Origin: Natrinema gari JCM 14663
GTDB lineage: Archaea; Halobacteriota; Halobacteria; Halobacteriales; Natrialbaceae
NCBI RefSeq assembly: GCF_000337175.1
Contig: NZ_AOIJ01000052.1
Span: forward strand, 1 to 64,000
Reading direction: 5' to 3'
Length of the DNA stretch: 64,000 bases
Below, in pieces: positions 61,397-64,000 of the stretch. Each line of letters opens with the position of its first letter. The first letter of the stretch is position 1. The position numbers and the translations under genes are program-made. The notes beneath the pieces are model-generated. The model was not told the origin of the DNA. It was given only the letters and a program-made list of their open reading frames with translations, and did no database searches.

Positions 61397-62029
61397 ATGA
61401 AATACAACCGACGATCAATATTGAAGAAAGGCGCTGGCGTCGCAGTCGGTACTGTCGCAACGGCCGGTCTCGCCACTACCGGTGCAGCAGCGAACGGGTG
61501 CGACCCGTGGTTTACCGCGGACGAACTCGATCTCTATACGTCCGAGGAATCGATCGACGTGAGATACGAACTCGACGCCTCATATGTGTACCCGTGTGGG
61601 AGCTACGACTCATCGAGAGACAGTTCCGAGGGGTATTTCGAGACGACAGTGTTCCCCAATGAACGACAGGGGTGGCTGCTCAGTCCCAATGGTCGAACTG
61701 ATCGGACGCTCACCCTCGATCCGCGGGGCTCGACCGACTTCACGTTCAACGTCGTCGATTACGCTGAATACGATCTGGACGAGTACAAGGGCGCGACGGA
61801 GTTCGAAATCGAAGTCACGGAGGGGTCGCCGGTGACGGTCCATCACACCACGTCGAACTGCAACGGCGGTACGACGAACACTCAGACTGTCAATACCGGT
61901 GAGACGAGAACTCTCTGCGTGGACGCAAAACCGATCTCGGTACAGTTCCAGGACCTCTCCTCGAGTAATACCGTCGTCTACAGGGACTTATCCGAACCCT
62001 GCTCGATTGTCACACTTCCCTGCGAGTGA
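61397..62029 (+). CDS. Tat-exported cysteine-containing protein
   Basis: This 210-residue protein opens MKYNRRSILKKGAGVAVGTV, a twin-arginine signal with a cleavable Ala-rich end (GAAA near residue 33). The mature part is beta-rich and acidic with six cysteines (two in the first 45 mature residues, one in the middle, three in the last 35, ending PCE), likely forming disulfides outside the cell. I do not recognise a family. The flanking AT-rich gaps on both sides and isolation suggest an accessory gene. Confidence 0.65.
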   Translation: MKYNRRSILKKGAGVAVGTVATAGLATTGAAANGCDPWFTADELDLYTSEESIDVRYELDASYVYPCGSYDSSRDSSEGYFETTVFPNERQGWLLSPNGRTDRTLTLDPRGSTDFTFNVVDYAEYDLDEYKGATEFEIEVTEGSPVTVHHTTSNCNGGTTNTQTVNTGETRTLCVDAKPISVQFQDLSSSNTVVYRDLSEPCSIVTLPCE

Positions 62030-62506
62030 CACGAGTAGTTCCTCGCTTTCAGCGTGGTCGGCCGTGACGACTCGAAACTCATCGGATCCCGAGCGGCCTC
62101 TACCGTCGATAATCCGTCGTGCCGCTTCCGATCTCGAGCGATCAGGGTTCGGTACCGTCTCGGGTCGACTGTCCACTTATCCGGTCAGGAACCCGCCTGG
62201 CGAAACGCGCGTCTCGGGCTGGCCGTCGTCGCTCGTCTGGACGCCCGAAAACGACGGCGAGTGGTCGATCGTTCGCTGTATCTTCGTACCGGTTTTCGTG
62301 TACGCTGCCAGGATGGCGAGTATTTCACTCATATATGAGTAAATAGTTCTGGCAGCGGCTTAAGAGTTTTTGCGATGATTGACCGTGTTGAACTATCGCT
62401 CACCGGGGACTCAGTGAACAGTTCGCACGGCCGGTCGCGTCTCTCGGTTTCCGATCGGTGCTCGACGGCACCGGTCAGCGACCGGTGCAGGCCCGATCCG
62501 GAACCG
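62030..62506. other. Intergenic region with nested inverted repeats
   Basis: No supported gene in 477 bp. ACTCATATATGAGT (62327-62340) is a perfect 14-bp palindrome. Outside it, CGCTGCCAG (62303-62311) and CTGGCAGCG (62349-62357) form a second perfect inverted repeat with almost the same centre. This end could be an operator or a bidirectional terminator region; the gene that ends at 62507 reads toward it. Confidence 0.55.
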
Positions 62507-63841
62507 TCACCGGTGCAGGTGACAGGCCGCGAAGTGGTCGCCGTTGCCGTGTTCTGACTCGAGGTCGTACGCCGGCCGCTCGTGTGCACAGATGCTCTGC
62601 TCGGCGAAGGACTCGAGCAACAGGTCGGTCGCGGTTACCCACCGGTCGGTTTCGTCGTCATCGTTCCCACCGGCACTGCCGTCGCTGGCGACGAGTTCGA
62701 TCGCCTCGTCGACGATCGACCCTGCCTCGCCGCCGGGCCGGTCGCCGTCGAAGAACTCGGCCTCGATCCGAGCGGCCGGCATCGGCTCGAACGAGCGTCG
62801 CTTGACCGCCCGCATGAACGCCCGTGTCTGTGCCCACTTCTCCTCGGACCAGTCGTACGCGTCGGGTGCGATCAGGCGCGGACACCGCGTCCGGAACCGA
62901 CACCCGGAGGGTGGATCGACCGGGCTCGGCACCTCTCCCTCGAGTACGCCCCGGACGCCGTTCTCTCGCGGGTCGGGGACGGGAATCGAATCGAGCAAGG
63001 CACGCGTGTAGGGATGTTGGGGATTCTCGAACAGTTCTTCCTTCTCGGCGAGTTCGACGATGTGTCCGAGGTACATCACCGCCACGCGGTCGCTGATATG
63101 CCGAATGACCGAGAGGTCGTGGGCGATAAAGAGGTACGTGAGCCCGAACTCCTCCTGGAGCGACTCCATGGTGTTCAGCACCTGCGCCTGAATCGAGACG
63201 TCCAGTGCGGAGACCGGCTCGTCACAGACGACGAAATCGGGGTCGACCGACAGCGCCCGTGCGAGGTTGATCCGCTGTCGCTGGCCGCCGGAGAACGCGT
63301 GTGGATGCCGGTTGTAGTGGCGCGGATCGAGGCCGACCTTCTCGAGGAGTTCTTTCGCCCGGGCTCGTCGCCCCTCGTCGTCGAGCATGTCGTGGGCCCG
63401 CATCGGCTCCTCGATGATCTGGCCGACCTTCATCCGCGGGTCCAGCGAGGACTGGGGATCCTGGAAGATCATCTGCATGTCCGAGCGCATCCGTCGGAGT
63501 TCCTCCCCGCCGAGGTCGGCGAGGTTCTCCCCTTTGAAGTAGATGTCCCCGTCGGTCGGCTCGAGCAACCGCAGGATCGTCCGCCCGAGCGTGCTCTTGC
63601 CACAGCCGGACTCGCCGACGAGCCCGAGCGTCTCGCCGGGCTGGATCTCGAGGGAGACGTCGTCGACCGCTTTCACCGTCTCTCGGTTGACGTTGACCGG
63701 CGGGAACTGATCTGGCTCAAACTCCAGTCCGGCCAACAGCCCCGAGTCCTGCCCGAAGTACTTCGTCACGCCATCGAGTTCGAGCAGGGCGTCGTCGCTG
63801 TCGTAGCCGCTGTCCTCGTCCATTCGAATGCCGCTACTCAC
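62507..63841 (-). CDS. Oligopeptide/dipeptide ABC transporter ATPase (DppF-like)
   Basis: This 444-residue ATPase begins at GTG 63841 (or ATG 63823). Walker [11 protein letters not shown]-loop [17 protein letters not shown], signature [15 protein letters not shown], Walker [14 protein letters not shown] and switch [13 protein letters not shown] are the DppF/OppF set. The C-terminal oligopeptide-binding region includes [18 protein letters not shown] and [10 protein letters not shown] with the family cysteines, then an unusually long acidic insertion (about 345-410). The start overlaps the stop of the upstream gene by 8 bp. It exports energy to peptide import; the permeases lie outside the window. 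Confidence 0.88.
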   Translation of the reverse strand: MSSGIRMDEDSGYDSDDALLELDGVTKYFGQDSGLLAGLEFEPDQFPPVNVNRETVKAVDDVSLEIQPGETLGLVGESGCGKSTLGRTILRLLEPTDGDIYFKGENLADLGGEELRRMRSDMQMIFQDPQSSLDPRMKVGQIIEEPMRAHDMLDDEGRRARAKELLEKVGLDPRHYNRHPHAFSGGQRQRINLARALSVDPDFVVCDEPVSALDVSIQAQVLNTMESLQEEFGLTYLFIAHDLSVIRHISDRVAVMYLGHIVELAEKEELFENPQHPYTRALLDSIPVPDPRENGVRGVLEGEVPSPVDPPSGCRFRTRCPRLIAPDAYDWSEEKWAQTRAFMRAVKRRSFEPMPAARIEAEFFDGDRPGGEAGSIVDEAIELVASDGSAGGNDDDETDRWVTATDLLLESFAEQSICAHERPAYDLESEHGNGDHFAACHLHR

Positions 63842-64000
63842 GGTTCTCACCTCCGCTGTCGTCGCCGGCCGGATTTGCCGTGAGCTCCGACTCCGGCTCC
63901 TGGGCCGCCGCCGGTCCGGCGTCGACCGCGACTCCCTCGAGCGACGGGCTCTGGTCGTAGCCCGCGTCGAACGCGTCGTGTTTCACACAGGCCGCTTGAT
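63834..64000 (-). CDS. Upstream peptide-ABC ATPase (DppD-like), C-terminal end
   Basis: Only the last 55 or so codons lie inside. They read [20 protein letters not shown] and then an Ala/Glu/Pro/Asp tail to TAG (63834-63836). A cysteine followed by an acidic tail next to a DppF-like gene suits the partner ATPase DppD, but no ATPase motif is inside the window. The 8-bp overlap with the next gene shows one operon. The rest runs off the window end. Confidence 0.5.
   Translation of the reverse strand, partial: QAACVKHDAFDAGYDQSPSLEGVAVDAGPAAAQEPESELTANPAGDDSGGENRE

Noticed and set aside
62375-62557. 60-codon plus-strand frame at the end of the peptide-ABC ATPase
   Set aside because: It overlaps the ATPase 3' end in antisense, and the nearest TATA-like sequence is only about 12 bp from the ATG.
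1-64000. CRISPR arrays, rRNA genes and intact insertion sequences
   Set aside because: No regularly spaced repeats, rRNA-like sequence or transposase gene with terminal repeats was found by reading both strands. The only transposon sequence is the adapter at the left end.

Overview
The window is haloarchaeal chromosome. It is GC-rich with a strong excess of Asp/Glu codons, has many leaderless genes with a TATA-like box 25-30 bp before the start codon, His-type signal peptidases, an archaeal Orc1/Cdc6, Hef, Hel308, KEOPS Cgi121, PurO and RibL, and Tat/lipobox exports. Overall content, and a halocin C8-like peptide, suggest the Natrialbales (Natrinema/Haloterrigena/Natrialba type). This placement is inference. 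The left end is a contig end: bases 6-24 are the Tn5 (Nextera) mosaic end, so the first 24 bases are not genomic.

Bases 25-9036 are the primary replication origin neighbourhood. On the minus strand lies the truncated start of DNA polymerase D small subunit, then two tandem signal peptidase I genes (+), then orc1 (-). The 1.4 kb gap upstream of orc1 is the origin: inverted origin recognition boxes (ORBs) around an AT-richer segment that carries CTAG boxes spaced at multiples of about 10.3 bp. The origin-associated operon oapA-oapB-oapC (+) follows. ORB-like sites also occur inside polD1, between sec11-2 and orc1, and, isolated, 35 kb away beside tRNA-Gln.

Bases 9-23 kb hold housekeeping and transport genes: a methyltransferase, a DUF1684 protein, an XPD/Rad3-type Fe-S helicase, RibL, an SLC13-type carrier with RCK_C domains, a thiamine-type ABC importer (binding protein, fused permease, ATPase) and an AI-2E family membrane protein.

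Bases 23.1-26.8 kb look accessory. They contain a halocin C8-like peptide with an intact 76-residue cysteine-rich core but a precursor that lacks its 5' part, a 70-residue membrane protein, a large permease-like protein and another small membrane protein. This reads as a reduced microhalocin locus.

Bases 26.8-43.2 kb hold a MacB-like ABC pair, an ABC-2 exporter, rpiA, idi type 2, small zinc-ribbon and histone-fold-like proteins, a GIY-YIG protein, a phosphohexomutase, cysE with a cysteine-containing upstream ORF, a phosphodiesterase, purO, tRNA-Gln(CUG), a rhodanese lipoprotein, an OYE-family oxidoreductase and an alcohol dehydrogenase remnant. Bases 43.2-60 kb carry cgi121-hel308, a Usp protein, a PiT phosphate carrier, a ferredoxin, malate dehydrogenase, a PAP2-family enzyme, hef, tspO, a dolichol-kinase-like gene, and glyS coupled to a CBS protein. 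The right end has a cysteine-rich Tat-exported protein and the end of a peptide ABC transporter operon cut by the window edge.
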